Positions 1-9,303 are shown, counted from the first letter of the stretch. The stretch is 16,461 bases of DNA from Oehlia diaphana (GCA_003833135.1 QZLH01001221.1:21912-38372), one strand, 5' to 3'. The notes: a model not told the origin generated them from the letters alone. A program made the numbers and translations.

Positions 1-412
1 GACCTACTCTATATTAATTATGATGTGGTAAGATCAATGTAAAAATAAGGAATGAAAGAATTGATTTAAATAATAATAAAAAAAATGAGAAGAAAAAAAA
101 TTTTTTTGACTCACATTTTAACTTGTAGAATCATCATCAAACAAGTTTTAAAAATGTCTTCTCAATATCATAATAAACCCATACAAGAACAAGAAATTCG
201 GTAAAAAGAATTCTCTTATTAAAATTTGGAAGCCTTTGCAACCGCAATCTCAACAACCTCTGTGGTGGTAACATATGGAAGTAGTCAAAGTCCCATATTA
301 GTATATTTTTATGTAATCTTGCTTAATCGTATAAAATTATCAGAATTTTATTTTAATAATATGGCAGTACGTTATATATATAAAAGTAAAAAAAAAAAAG
401 TTTAATATTTGC
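1..412. other. AT-rich stretch, no gene recognised
   Basis: Both strands are rich in stop codons and no reading frame resembles a known protein. The stretch contains poly-A and poly-T runs (for example near 60-120 and 390-400) and nothing I can assign to a gene or an RNA. It may be the interior of the element whose end lies at 881-1005, but no sequence here supports that directly. Confidence 0.6.
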
Positions 413-452
413 GGTATTGCAGATGAGTTGCGATACCACAAATAAGCTGTGG
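413..452. repeat. Two adjacent short hairpins, each with a 7-nt loop
   Basis: The first hairpin pairs GGTATTGCA (413-421) with TGCGATACC (429-437), one G-T type mismatch in nine, around a 7-nt loop. The second pairs CCACA (436-440) with TGTGG (448-452), again around a 7-nt loop, and shares two bases with the first. They lie just before the 144-bp repeat array. No tRNA fold or polymerase III box accompanies them, so the role is unknown. Confidence 0.5.
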
Positions 453-455
453 CAA

Positions 456-790
456 TGAAGTAACGATATCAAATCAATATCATAAATACATCTTTTTTTA
501 TCCCTAAAATTACCAATATCGTAATGATATCAAGACTATACTGATCAGATATTTTTTTAAATAAATGTTATCATGATATCTTGGCGATAAATTGTAGGAT
601 GAAGTGACAATATCAAATCAATATTGCAAATATATCATCCTTTTTTTTGAAATTACCAACATCGTAATGATATCAAGGCTGTGCTGATTTGATATTCTTT
701 TGAATAGATATCGTCACGATATTTTTACGATAAATTATGGTGATGAAGTAATGATATCAAATCCACACTATAACAATATCATCATAGAAA
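456..790. repeat. 144-bp tandem repeat, two full copies plus a partial third
   Basis: The phrase TGAAGT followed by a GATATC-like core and CAAATC starts at 456, 600 and 744, giving two intervals of exactly 144 bp. Each full unit also holds a second landmark, a CGTAATGATATCAAG block, in register (near 520 and 663). The third copy is recognisable only for its first 25-50 bases. Within the second unit a perfect 12-nt inverted repeat (AATATCAAATCA near 609, its complement near 686) could fold into a hairpin, and ATATCGTCACGATAT near 708 is a near-perfect palindrome. No coding potential is seen. Confidence 0.8.
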
Positions 791-880
791 TTGATACCAT
801 TATGACATGAAATTTATATCATATCCATATCAATTCAACATCGCTCATATTTTCAAGGTTTCTGTAAAGTATATTATATT

Positions 881-1005
881 AAAAATCACGTGATTTTTGA
901 TGTACCGAACTTTTTATTGCTTGCGAAAATTTGATATACCGAACATCATTTATATACCAAACTTTAATTCCTAAACCGTGAGTTCAGTACATTGAGATTT
1001 GACTG
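881..1005. mobile_element. Terminal fragment of a pogo/Tigger-like DNA transposon
   Basis: Read on the minus strand the segment starts CAGTCAAATCTC directly after a TA dinucleotide (plus-strand 1006-1007). This is the CAGT-start, TA-target style of pogo/Tigger ends and resembles the ends of the Tigger element at 6879-9303. Behind it come subterminal copies of TACCGAAC or variants (near 904, 942 and 956), as expected for transposase binding sites. The inner boundary is a perfect 18-bp palindrome, AAAAATCACGTGATTTTT (881-898), which contains CACGTG. No partner end or transposase is seen nearby, so this is a solitary end or an element running off the left edge. Confidence 0.5.
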
Positions 1006-1136
1006 TACTTCAATTTTTATTTTTTATTATACTAACTTTTTTTCAAATTTTAGATTGATTTGTTAGTTTTTTTTAAATTTTTCTTGGAAAATTATGGGTT
1101 TTTTTGTGGAATTGTGGATTGGATTTTTTTATCATT

Positions 1137-1332
1137 TCACATTATTTTTGTAAGAAATTTTTATTATTTTAATATTATTTTCATATTATTTTTGTAAAAA
1201 ATTTTTATTATTTTCATATTATTTTCATAGGAAATTTTTATCATTTTAGTATTATTTTCATATTATTTTTGTAGGAAAATTTTATTTTCGTATTATTTTA
1301 ATATTATATTCGTATGAAAATTTTGCAATTTA
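1137..1332. repeat. T-rich imperfect tandem repeats, about 33-44 bp per unit
   Basis: About four or five imperfect units share the phrases CATATTATTTTTGTA, GGAAATTTTTAT and TATTATTTT. Unit length varies between about 33 and 44 bp through loss of an internal segment. The array overlaps the point where the Helitron reading frame loses similarity to the family, so the truncation breakpoint lies at or beside it. Confidence 0.65.
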
Positions 1333-1465
1333 ATTAAATTAATTGGTAAATCAATAGAAATAATAATATCGGACTTCTGAAGCATTATATATATGGCATC
1401 TGAGAATTCTGCTGACGTAACATTTGGTTCGTTAGCAAATTGGGTAGTAAGTTCTTTCCAGTCAT

Positions 1466-2400
1466 CTAGGGTTGATTCACCATCACGCATTCGCAATAAT
1501 ATGCCTCTAAATTTGCATTATACATCAGATTTACCTGACTGACGTTGAATAACATCAAGCTTATAGACTTCATGGAACTGTCTATATGTGTTGATACCAT
1601 CATTTGACAATGAATCTCCTCAAGATATTTTTGAGTATATTGGTTCATCGTGTACCAGCGGAAGCTGACCAAAATCTCCAATCAAGATTATTGAGCATCC
1701 GCCAAATACTTTATTTTATTTCTCAGATGAAACTTTACGTAATCTTATATCAATTAAGGCAAGTATATGACGCCTACCATACTTTTTTCATTTATAATTA
1801 AATATTCTACGCCTTCTAATTTTTTCTGTAACTTTTTCAGGCGTTCACCATTCAGATCTAGCTTATTGTTGGATATAGGAATTGAAAGGGCCGAATGTAT
1901 TATTATACTGCGAATGTTAAAGGCTGCTACTCCAGTTGGTGCAAGCACAAGAACAGGCGAATGCTCAGTTATATTGTGATTTCTTGCAATTTCTTGCAAA
2001 TGAGATCAAATCATATTAATTAAATACGACTTTTTAGTGCCTGCAGTTCCCATTACAATAACATTAAGCGTTTCAACGTTATCAGGATTCAATATTAATG
2101 CTTTATAATAAGATTCAACTCATTCAAAGATTATTTTTTGTTTTTCATTTAACGTATGTGGATCTACAACATGATCAGTGACATTATTATTCTGTTCAAC
2201 ATACAAATTATGAGCATTTTGTATGAAATTGGGAGAATCAGCAAGATTAATATTGGTATAACGCTGTTTAATATTGCCAACCCAATCATAATTTCTATCA
2301 ATTTTCCGTAAATCCAATTCAGAAGAATCTTTTAAAATCGCATCCGGTCTCATTTCTGATAAGATCATCCAGTCAGGCTGCTGTTCTTCATCATCATCAA
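1466..2400 (-). other. Helitron PIF1-like helicase domain with damaged ATPase motifs
   Basis: An acidic linker (EDSDYEYEKFDDDEEQQ) leads into the NEKQKIIFE segment that precedes the P-loop in PIF1 helicases. The Walker A motif reads GTAGTKKS (2050-2027): the glycine before the catalytic lysine is replaced by lysine (AAA at 2035-2033). Motif Ia (LAPTGVAAFNI) is intact. Walker B reads LIINEKSMVG, with Asn (1792-1790) in place of the metal-coordinating Asp. After a 1-nt deletion the frame continues with HILALIDIRLR and motif III (LIGDFGQLPL, near 1679). Both ATPase motifs would be dead even without the stops at 2120, 2006, 1716, 1620 and 1518. The helicase end is absent. Confidence 0.85.
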
Positions 2401-3070
2401 ATTTCTCGTATTCATAATCACTATCTTCATCATTTGATTCGTTCTCTAAGTTATCTACTAGAGGACTAAGTATGTCAACAGGATCGTTTTCAATTATCTC
2501 ATAATGGTGATAATAGAGTTCTGACTATAATATAGTATTATTTTCGATTAATTGGAAAAGTTTACGATGGCACACATGAAGAAGAACTTTTATACAGCAA
2601 AATTCTTTCCATTGAGGTCCATCAATCTGAGGTGAAAGTCGTGGCCAAATACGAACTATATTTTCTTTTTTACATAGTTTCCACTGACCTTTTCAAAAGT
2701 TATATTGTAAGTGAAGCTGAAAAAGTGAAACATTATCAAGTTCAGCAGGACGAACCCAGTACTTTTGCAAAGAAGACTGTATTGTTTGGCCAACTTCACT
2801 ATCGGCCAAAAATGATTCTTCATTGTTGTCTTCCGTTTTACAAAGCCATTGATGCGTTAATTTGTTAAAGTTTAAAGTGACAAACTGGTGACTTGAATGA
2901 TATAAAGAAATACCGAGCAGCAGATGGCAAGTTTCCTGTGCCAAAATATTACGTTTAGCAATAGTATGGAGTAATAAACCTTAGAAAATAGGCAAAGACG
3001 AAGTATTAGGAGCATTTTCATTGAGAATCTTGTTTAAGATCTCAGAAAAAGCAGCTAAGCATGGTTCTGA

Positions 3071-4273
3071 TTTGCTGGCGTACTTTGACACATACTGTAA
3101 AGCCGTATTCATATTGAGTATCAGTTTTAAATCAACGTTTGCTCACTAACCTTGGAGTTGCAATCGATCATGAGGGTTGACATACTCATTGTTTCTTGCC
3201 GTTATTAACTCAAGTTGTCCGTTATTATCTCGTAAGTACATGTCATTAGTGATTTCTTTTGAATAACCAAATCTGCAAATATTTTTACCTGCGCGATCCA
3301 CACAAAGACAATATGCAGGATTACATCTAGTATGACACTGCAGTTTGTTGACTAACTCAATGTAATCTTACAGGTTATCCCTCAATTCTTCAGAGCGTTT
3401 TTTACAGGGATGTTGAGCAGGCACAAGTGCGTCTTGATCAGGATTCTTTGTTGTAACTAATGAATCTAAGTAATGCACCACATTATTCATCATGTCTTTA
3501 TCTTCCTTTATTTTTTTCCAATCAATAGATGGAGCATCCTTCCTTTTTCCAATGCCATGATGAACATGAGGGCTGCCGCAGTGCTGCCACTCAAATCTAT
3601 ACCAATAATCTTCAAAATTCCATTTGGGAATTAAAACTTTTTTTAAGAACAATTTGAAACATTTTTTGAAAAACCAAGCAGAAATGTGAAGATTCTCAAT
3701 TAAATCTTGTCACCTATATCTATCAGCATCCTGCTCTACATCTCCATGTGGCATAAGATTGTGCAACTCAGGCTAATGTAAGTTGGCTGTGCTGAATGTA
3801 AAAAATATCATTTCTTGTGATCCTAATTGCCTTATCATATCAGCAAGCTCATATCGCCTCTTTGTCCAAAACTGTTTAGTTTCACATAAAGCTTTCCCAA
3901 ATCTTATAATTCTGTCAGCCATGTGATTATCTTTTTCTATTATCTCTTTTATTTCTTCAACGGTATACTGCTTATCATCTAAAACTTGCTTAACATATAC
4001 TTTTGATTTTTGCAGCACCCTCCATCGCATTTGCGAATTTAACGTAAAATATCTCCAATGAGGATGACGGGCAAATCTTCTATCCTTATATTTAAGTAAA
4101 TGCAAAAAATATTCGGAAGGTTTAACCTCTCTAACGTGATTAGAACAAAGATCTTTATTCTCAGTTAGATACAAAGTAGGGAAGGCACATGCAATATAAC
4201 TGAGTGTTTGAAACTCATTGATAGGAGTTCCATCTATACTTGGCCACGTAATAGAAATATCATTATCTTGCAT
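3071..4273 (-). other. Helitron Rep (HUH, two-tyrosine) nuclease domain, catalytic motifs retained
   Basis: The domain opens with MQDNDISITWPS and the ADMIRQLGS stretch typical of Helitron_like_N. The metal-binding HUH motif is present as SPHVH (codons at 3568-3560) inside FEWQHCGSPHVHH. The two nicking tyrosines are present in YVSKYASK (3094-3071), matching the family pattern YxxKYxxK. All catalytic residues I can identify are therefore still encoded, although stops at 3773-3775, 3710-3712, 3368-3370, 3146-3148 and 3143-3145 interrupt the frame. The adjacent pair TAG TGA follows LQLQG, where the family has Trp-Arg. Any function is lost unless short pieces are made. Confidence 0.85.
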
Positions 4274-4297
4274 CCTATTAAGAGTGTCGCCGATAGC

Positions 4298-5197
4298 TTA
4301 TTCTTTATTAGGTGATGGAAGTGAAGCAGGAATAAAGTTACTCCCTATCATATCTTCATAAATATCGTCATCATTGTTAAAGCGTTGTTCCACATCATCA
4401 ATTTGCGGAAGCTGATCATCAATTAGTTCATCTTCAGGTAAGGATTGCAATACTTCTTCATCAATAACAATATCAGTATAATAACGATTATTTTGTTTTA
4501 GCCAGCAAAGTGCACGAGTGACCTTAGTGCGACGAACAGTGAAATTTTTATATATCAAACTATTTGCAGATTTATGACGCACAATGAGAACGTCAAGAGA
4601 AGATGGATTTCTAGGGAGCTGTGTTGCAAATTCTTTCACGTTTTGTGAAAAGTTTATAACATTATCATGATAAGCATACTAACCACCATGAAGACAATAT
4701 ACTGAAACAATAGGAAAGATCCTTGCAATCAACATTTTCTCTATTTTGGTAAGATTACATAATTCTTTTGGCACATCATCAGGATCCATATTGTTATCAG
4801 CAGAAAATTTTTTAACAGTATTTTTGTCATAGTAGCAGTAATGACATTGTCCACTTATTAGTTCGATGGATGGAAATCATTTATTACACACGAGGTAAAA
4901 CTTATTTATGAAGCTATTAATTTTAGTGCAAAAGTTATGTAGAAGTTTTCTAACAGTTTCAGAAAGTTGAGATTCGTCAGAATCATCTTGCGTTGATTCA
5001 TTCTGTCTATTGAGTTGCTCTTCAATATTTGATAAAGCAAGCCTTTCTTTTCTTTTCATATGGTAACATTCACATCTTTTTTGCAATCGTAATTCACGTT
5101 GTTCTGCAAATGCAGTTGCTTTTTTTACGCATTTATTCTCTTTGTCCTGAGCCAATCTATTTTCACATTGCTCAACAGTTTCATCTGATCTGTTTTT
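4298..5197 (-). other. Helitron N-terminal region: basic segment, Cys pairs, DUF6570-like domain
   Basis: About the first 90 residues form a charged Arg/Lys/Glu/Gln-rich segment with repeats such as EQRELRLQKR, typical of fungal Helitron proteins. Next come spaced cysteines (NFCTK, LVCNK, GQCHYC) that could bind zinc. Then comes the conserved stretch with MLIARIFPIVSVY and RNPSSLDVLIVRHKSAN, which I recognise as the DUF6570-type domain upstream of the Helitron nuclease. Stops at 4877-4879 (R expected), 4679-4681 (Q expected, in GGQYAY) and 4298-4300 (Q expected) break it. Two Cys codons (in QCENR and RCECY) sit where Arg is usual, which also fits CGT-to-TGT transitions. Confidence 0.75.
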
Positions 5198-6372
5198 TTA
5201 TTTTCATAATGTATCACAAAGTGGCTGAGAAACTATTTGATTTACGATTTTACAAGCAATTAATATCAACGAAAACAACAACACAGCAATAAAAAATTCA
5301 GTGATATATAATATTTATGAATACAATTGTTTTATTTTTTTATTTATTTTTATTTTTATTTTAATTTTTAATTAAAAAAAACAAATACATTGTAAAAATT
5401 ATAAATAATAAAAAAAATTTAATTACTATTTTTTGAATGCCGTAAAAAACTTTTAAGAAATAACTTAAAAGAATTTTAAATAAGGGAGGACAAAAAATAA
5501 AAGAATAAAATTAAATTTTTTGAAGATATTTTTAACGTGTAAACAGTCATGTGTCATGTGATTTTATAAAGATATTTTTAGAATCAGGGGTATAAAGATG
5601 CACGTAAACAAATCTAAGGTTACATCTAATCCTTAGATTTTATTGGCCATACACGCATGCAGACAGACACCAATATGTATGGTATAGAGTAGAATGGAAG
5701 TGTTCTACGCTTATGCTTTGGACAATTACATTTATAAATTATTTCACTAGTTCACAATAAACTTTCAGGAATATTTTGATGTTGAAACATCATTAATATA
5801 GTTACTTTTTTTAAAATTTGAGAAGTCATTATAATTAAAAATGGTTCGTCTTATAACTATACTTCATCAGTAATAAAACAACATTGTCTTAGTAGCCCTT
5901 TTAAATTTCTGGGTAAATCACTATATTCCAAAATTTTTTGAATTCGTAACTGACAATATCCATCATCATTTTTTAAAATTGATCTTAATCTTCCAAGTTT
6001 TTTTTAACCATTATTATTATGCGTGATTGATGATCCTGCCAATTTTGTAGAACAAATGAATAATGTAGATCTATGTCACTAATATTACTGATGTTATAAA
6101 TGTTTGATTTATCATAAAGATCATACATATTTATTTTATTTGTTATATTTATTTTATCTGTTATGTATGATTTATTAGTTATATTAGTTATATATTATAT
6201 AGTTATTATACTTATTTTATATATTATTTTTGTTATATCAAAATATATAGTTAATTTTATATAAATACAATGCTGTAGATAAGTGAGACGCTCAAGGTTA
6301 TTTAGTTTAAGAATCATGATGAAGTAATTTAGGTTTTAATGAATCCTTAATTCTTGTCTGATAACTGAGTAC
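5198..6372. other. Gene-free AT-rich region
   Basis: No reading frame here resembles a protein. Near 5310-5420 there are A and T homopolymer tracts. A perfect hairpin lies at 5610-5640. Around 6100-6260 the sequence is almost pure A+T with recurring TTATAT, TTATTTTAT and TAGTTATA phrases, a decayed simple repeat. The 5' end of the Helitron should lie somewhere here, but I could not identify it. Confidence 0.6.
5610..5640. repeat. Perfect 10-bp inverted repeat (stem-loop)
   Basis: AAATCTAAGG (5610-5619) and CCTTAGATTT (5631-5640) are exact reverse complements around an 11-nt loop. It lies about 410 bp upstream of the Helitron gene remnant. No T-tract or gene end is attached that would make it a terminator, so its role is unknown. 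Confidence 0.6.
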
Positions 6373-6520
6373 TCTATCTAATAAATCTAAAATCAAGTGA
6401 ATTGAATCACTAGTTATTCAGTAATCACATTCAATATATTTATTGAATTTTATCTAAATTTAATCATTAATTACTTTATATGTAGTGATTCAATTTGAAT
6501 GATCTTTGCTTCCTAAGGTA
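6373..6520. repeat. Dispersed repeat family A, left copy
   Basis: The segment starting TCTATCTAATAAATCTAAAAT matches one at 9424 in the same orientation, and recognisable similarity continues for about 150 bp (GAATTGAATCACT, TAATATATTTATT-like and GATTCAATC-like blocks in the same order). Inside it TGAATTGAATCACTA (near 6397) is an inverted repeat of TAGTGATTCAATT (near 6483). The right-hand copy has clear terminal inverted repeats, so this is probably a decayed member of the same MITE-like family. Its exact ends are not defined. Confidence 0.6.
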
Positions 6521-6577
6521 ATGCCAACTTTTATCTTTAAAATAAATTTAAAATAATTCATTTAATACATGTAGATG

Positions 6578-6854
6578 TAGTGTTCCGCACGAATCGATTT
6601 GTGATACGGTGTGACCCTGATTGTTCCCGAGTAATAAAAACGTATTTTGCGAATACCTTTAATCTAGCGGTCCGATTTTGACGATCTTTTTTTTATTTTG
6701 ATCAGGGCAACGAGACCTATCGATTAAAAAAAGATCATTGAATTTGGATCACTAGATCCTGAGATAATAATTTTTGGAAGTCAAATCAAGTCCGAATCGA
6801 GTCCGAATCGAATCGAATTTCAAAGGAGAAATTTGATTCGTGCAGAACACTATA
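6578..6854. mobile_element. 277-bp MITE-like element with terminal inverted repeats
   Basis: The left end TAGTGTTCCGCACGAATC (6578-6595) and the inverted right end TAGTGTTCTGCACGAATC (complement of 6835-6852) match at 17 of 18 positions. The element is flanked by TAGATG on both sides (6572-6577 and 6855-6860), a candidate 6-bp target duplication; the exact end is uncertain by two bases. It is more GC-rich than its surroundings and contains a short internal tandem repeat of TCCGAATCG near 6790. It encodes nothing and would have needed a transposase supplied from elsewhere. Confidence 0.75.
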
Positions 6855-6878
6855 TAGATGTTTAGGAATTATCAATTA

Positions 6879-6901
6879 CAGTCAGCCTTTTCTATAGTGA
6901 A
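6879..6901 (+). repeat. Left terminal inverted repeat of the Tigger element
   Basis: It starts with CAGT next to TA and pairs with 9281-9303 at 16 of 23 positions, counted by eye. Most differences are C/T or A/G, in line with transition-driven decay. Confidence 0.75.
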
Positions 6902-7291
6902 TTTTGATATAACAAATTTTACAATATAACGAATCTTTAATGTGGTACAGATTTTATCATATAAAAAAAAATTTGTTACACTGAATTCTACTAACTAAAT
7001 ACAGTATAACATTCATTGAAGAAAAATATATAAATTTACATATATAAATGACCCCTTTTATACTGAATTTTTTTATAATGAACTTTTTTTTTAATATAGC
7101 GAAATTTTTATAATATGAATTTTTACTATAAAAGACAATAAATCATCATCTTACATATAATTTCTTCTCAAATATAGTAATATTGCACATCATATGTGGT
7201 TAGTATGGATAGTTTATATTTTGTGATTTATTTCTTTGTCTTTGTTCTTTTGTATTTTTAGCATAAGTTAGCTAGCCACATTACATAAAAA

Positions 7292-8999
7292 ATGCCAAAA
7301 GTAAATCCCAAAAAATGACTTAATGAAGTCCCTCAAAAACAAAATGAAATCCCTAAAAAATGAAAGTCTCTTACCACTACGCAAAAGAAAGAAGTTTGTT
7401 TAAAGAAAATATCAACACCTTCTTTAAAACAAAAGGACTTAGCCAAGGAATATGATGTTAGTGAAGGGATAATTAGTGATATTTTAAAGGAAAAAGATCG
7501 ATGGATTGCTGTGAACTCTGACTCATACTTAGCTAGTTTGTGACATAAGAAAAAGATATCTTTTCCTATTATTAAAGAAGCATTAACCCTTTAGGTAGAA
7601 AATGCATTTCAAGCTGGTTTTATTATCAGTGATAATATTCTTTCCAGTAAGACTCTAGAATTCACTTTTTTATGTGAAGAAGATAAATTTAAGGGGTCAT
7701 ACAGATGGGTAGATAATTTTAAGAAGCGCCACAATTTAAAGCAATACAATCTTTATGGAGAAGCAGCGAGTGTATTACTTCAAGATCTTGAAATGATGCG
7801 TGAAAATATTCACCAGATTTTAAAAAATTATAACCCTAAGGATATTTTTAATTGTGATGGGACAGGCCTTTTTTGGAAAATACGATCTAATTACACAATA
7901 TTTAATGGTCTAATGTTTGGAACTAAACAATCAAAAGATCATGTAACAATTCTGCTTACCTGCAATGCAACAGGAACTGAAAAATTGCACCCATTATTTA
8001 TTCACAAATTTAAAAATCCGTGGGCTCTTAAAAATGTTAATAAAAAAACTCTTCCAGTTGATTATTGCTGAAATCCTAAAAGTTGGATGCAGGTATCAAT
8101 TTGGAACTAATATCTTAAAAAACTTGATACCAAAATGAGAAGATAAGGGCAGAACATTCTTCTTCTTATCGATAATGTCCCAACCCATGCTTTGTATGAA
8201 ACAATGCATCTTACTAATATTACAATTGAGTATTTGCCTCCAAATACTACCGCACACCTACAACCTTGTGATCAAGGGATTATTAATAGTTTTAAGATAA
8301 GCAACAAATTATTTTTATAATTGCATTTCATTTACAATAAAATTATCTCGTAATTGAAATCACAATTTTTTTTTAATTTAGGCGTAATATCAAAAGTTAT
8401 TTTTACGTAATAAAATTAAGGCTTTTAACAAATATAATGAATACAGAATTAATCCTACTGAAATTGATATTAAAAAATGTGTTAAATATATTACGTGTGT
8501 GTAGGATAATGTTATACAAAGTACAATTGAAAATTGCTGGTTGAAGGCAGATATTTTGCCTAAAGATAATGAAAATAAGATTGATATAGGTGCTAATACA
8601 CAAATTTATTTCACGCATATGAAAGAATTAGAGGAAGTTCAAGCATTAATTAATGAATTTAATTTTGAAAATCAAATTAATGCTGAAGAATTTATTTATT
8701 GTGATAATAGTGAAATTACAACAGAAATGTATTCTAATGAGGAAATTTTAAAAGCTATCCTTCCTAAAAATTAAGAAAAGAAAATAGAAGAGCCTTTAGA
8801 TCCTCTATCATCTGTTACTCATAATGAAGTTATTGAATCATACGAAAAAGTGATTTTATATTTGAAGCAACAGAAGGATTATTTTGATATGAATAAGAAA
8901 GAATTAAAATTTATTAAAAAACTAAAAAAGGAAGCTTTAAAGCAACGTTTTTTATCTGCAAGACAAACTAATCTTAATAGTTTTGTTAATAGTAAATGA
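7292..8999 (+). pseudogene. Tigger/pogo transposase (CENP-B-like, DDE_1), two exons, inactivated by stops
   Basis: It formerly encoded the cut-and-paste transposase of the surrounding element, about 540 residues, normal for the family. Domains in order: a psq-type helix-turn-helix (KDLAKEYDVSEGIISDILK), a CENP-B/Tc5-type helix-turn-helix (DKFKGSYRWVDNFKKRHNLK), the DDE_1 core and a lysine-rich tail. The catalytic aspartates are all present: CDGTG (7856), LLIDNVPTH (8171) and PCDQGI (8270), the last two 33 codons apart as in Tigger. In-frame stops: 7316, 7361, 7541, 7592, 8069, 8108 and 8144 in exon 1; 8385, 8502 and 8772 in exon 2. The frame is otherwise continuous on either side of a putative intron (8297-8381). 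The natural end is TGA at 8997-8999. Most stops fit Arg, Trp or Gln codons changed by one transition; 8108 may replace Glu. Confidence 0.88.
8297..8381 (+). other. Putative 85-nt transposase intron with mutated donor (AT for GT)
   Basis: Exon 1 stays in frame to SFK (AAG at 8294-8296) and exon 2 resumes in another frame with YQKLFLRNKIKAF from 8382, so these 85 bases interrupt the protein. They end with a T-rich tract and TTTAG, a good acceptor. They begin ATAAGC, which becomes the normal donor GTAAGC after one A-to-G reversal. The size suits a fungal intron. A small random insertion is the alternative. Confidence 0.6.
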
Positions 9000-9280
9000 G
9001 CGAAGATATTAATTAAGAATTTGAAAATGTTTAGTGTATATAGTTTAATTTTTTTATAACGCATTTATAATATAATAAATAATTTTTTTGAACATGTGAA
9101 ATAATATATAATTTTAATTTAATTATGTATTTACAATTAAATATACAACGAATTTTTAATATAATGTAATAAATATTTGTTATACGTTATACCAAATAAT
9201 TCGTTATATCATACCAAATAATTTGCTGTGGTATTACTGAATTTTTTTATAATGAAGGCTTGATTGGCTCAGACGTTCAC

Positions 9281-9303
9281 TTCGTTATAATGAGGGCCAA
9301 CTG
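9281..9303 (-). repeat. Right terminal inverted repeat of the Tigger element
   Basis: Read on the minus strand it begins CAGTTGGCCCTCATTATAAC and is followed outside by TA. It is the less decayed of the two ends: its TATAACGAA part matches the repeated subterminal motif. Confidence 0.75.

Larger units (their letters stand above)
1293..5197 (-). pseudogene. Degenerate Helitron Rep-helicase (RepHel) gene, C-terminally truncated
   Basis: This was the rolling-circle transposase of a Helitron: an HUH nuclease that nicks and joins DNA strands, fused to a PIF1-type 5'-3' helicase. One minus-strand frame runs from 5197 to about 1774, broken by 13 stops: 4877-4879, 4679-4681, 4298-4300, 3773-3775, 3710-3712, 3368-3370, 3146-3148, 3143-3145, 2981-2983, 2693-2695, 2525-2527, 2120-2122 and 2006-2008. 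A 1-nt deletion at 1770-1774 shifts the frame. Three more stops follow at 1716-1718, 1620-1622 and 1518-1520. About 1300 codons remain. Similarity stops after the SDAIYIM motif, so helicase motifs IV-VI are missing. The true start is unresolved: the frame may continue upstream of 5197 through two further stops. Helitron terminal signals (5' TC, 3' hairpin plus CTRR) were not found. Confidence 0.9.
6879..9303 (+). mobile_element. Complete but inactive Tigger/pogo-type DNA transposon (2425 bp)
   Basis: The element begins CAGTCAGCC and ends GGCCAACTG, with a TA on each side (6877-6878 and 9304-9305), the target site of Tc1/mariner-superfamily elements. Over the first 23 bases the two ends match at 16 positions, and all but one of the internal differences are transitions. 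Subterminal regions carry many copies of ATATAACGAA-like motifs, probable transposase binding sites. A 22-bp stretch at 7061-7082 recurs exactly at 9235-9256 in direct orientation. The only gene is the broken transposase at 7292-8999. The element lies next to a MITE and between two family A repeats. Confidence 0.85.

Noticed and set aside
413..452. Possible tRNA (stem with 7-nt loop)
   Set aside because: There is no acceptor stem, no TTC-type loop, and no A/B box; only two small hairpins.
1466..1681. Minus-strand open frame of 71 codons
   Set aside because: It is in a different frame from the Helitron helicase, whose motif III (GDFGQLP) and following residues occupy the same bases.
1604..1979. 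Plus-strand open frames at 1604-1801 and 1767-1979
   Set aside because: They lie antisense to the Helitron helicase motifs and resemble no protein.
2632..2868. Plus-strand open frame of 78 codons
   Set aside because: It is antisense to the Helitron frame, which carries family-like sequence here (QETCHLLLGISLYHSSHQFV).
5029..5292. Plus-strand open frame of 87 codons, Phe/Ile rich
   Set aside because: It is antisense to the basic N-terminal segment of the Helitron; hydrophobicity arises from complementing Lys/Arg/Glu codons.
8403..9064. Minus-strand open frames at 8403-8618 and 8879-9064
   Set aside because: They are antisense to exon 2 of the Tigger transposase and of low complexity.
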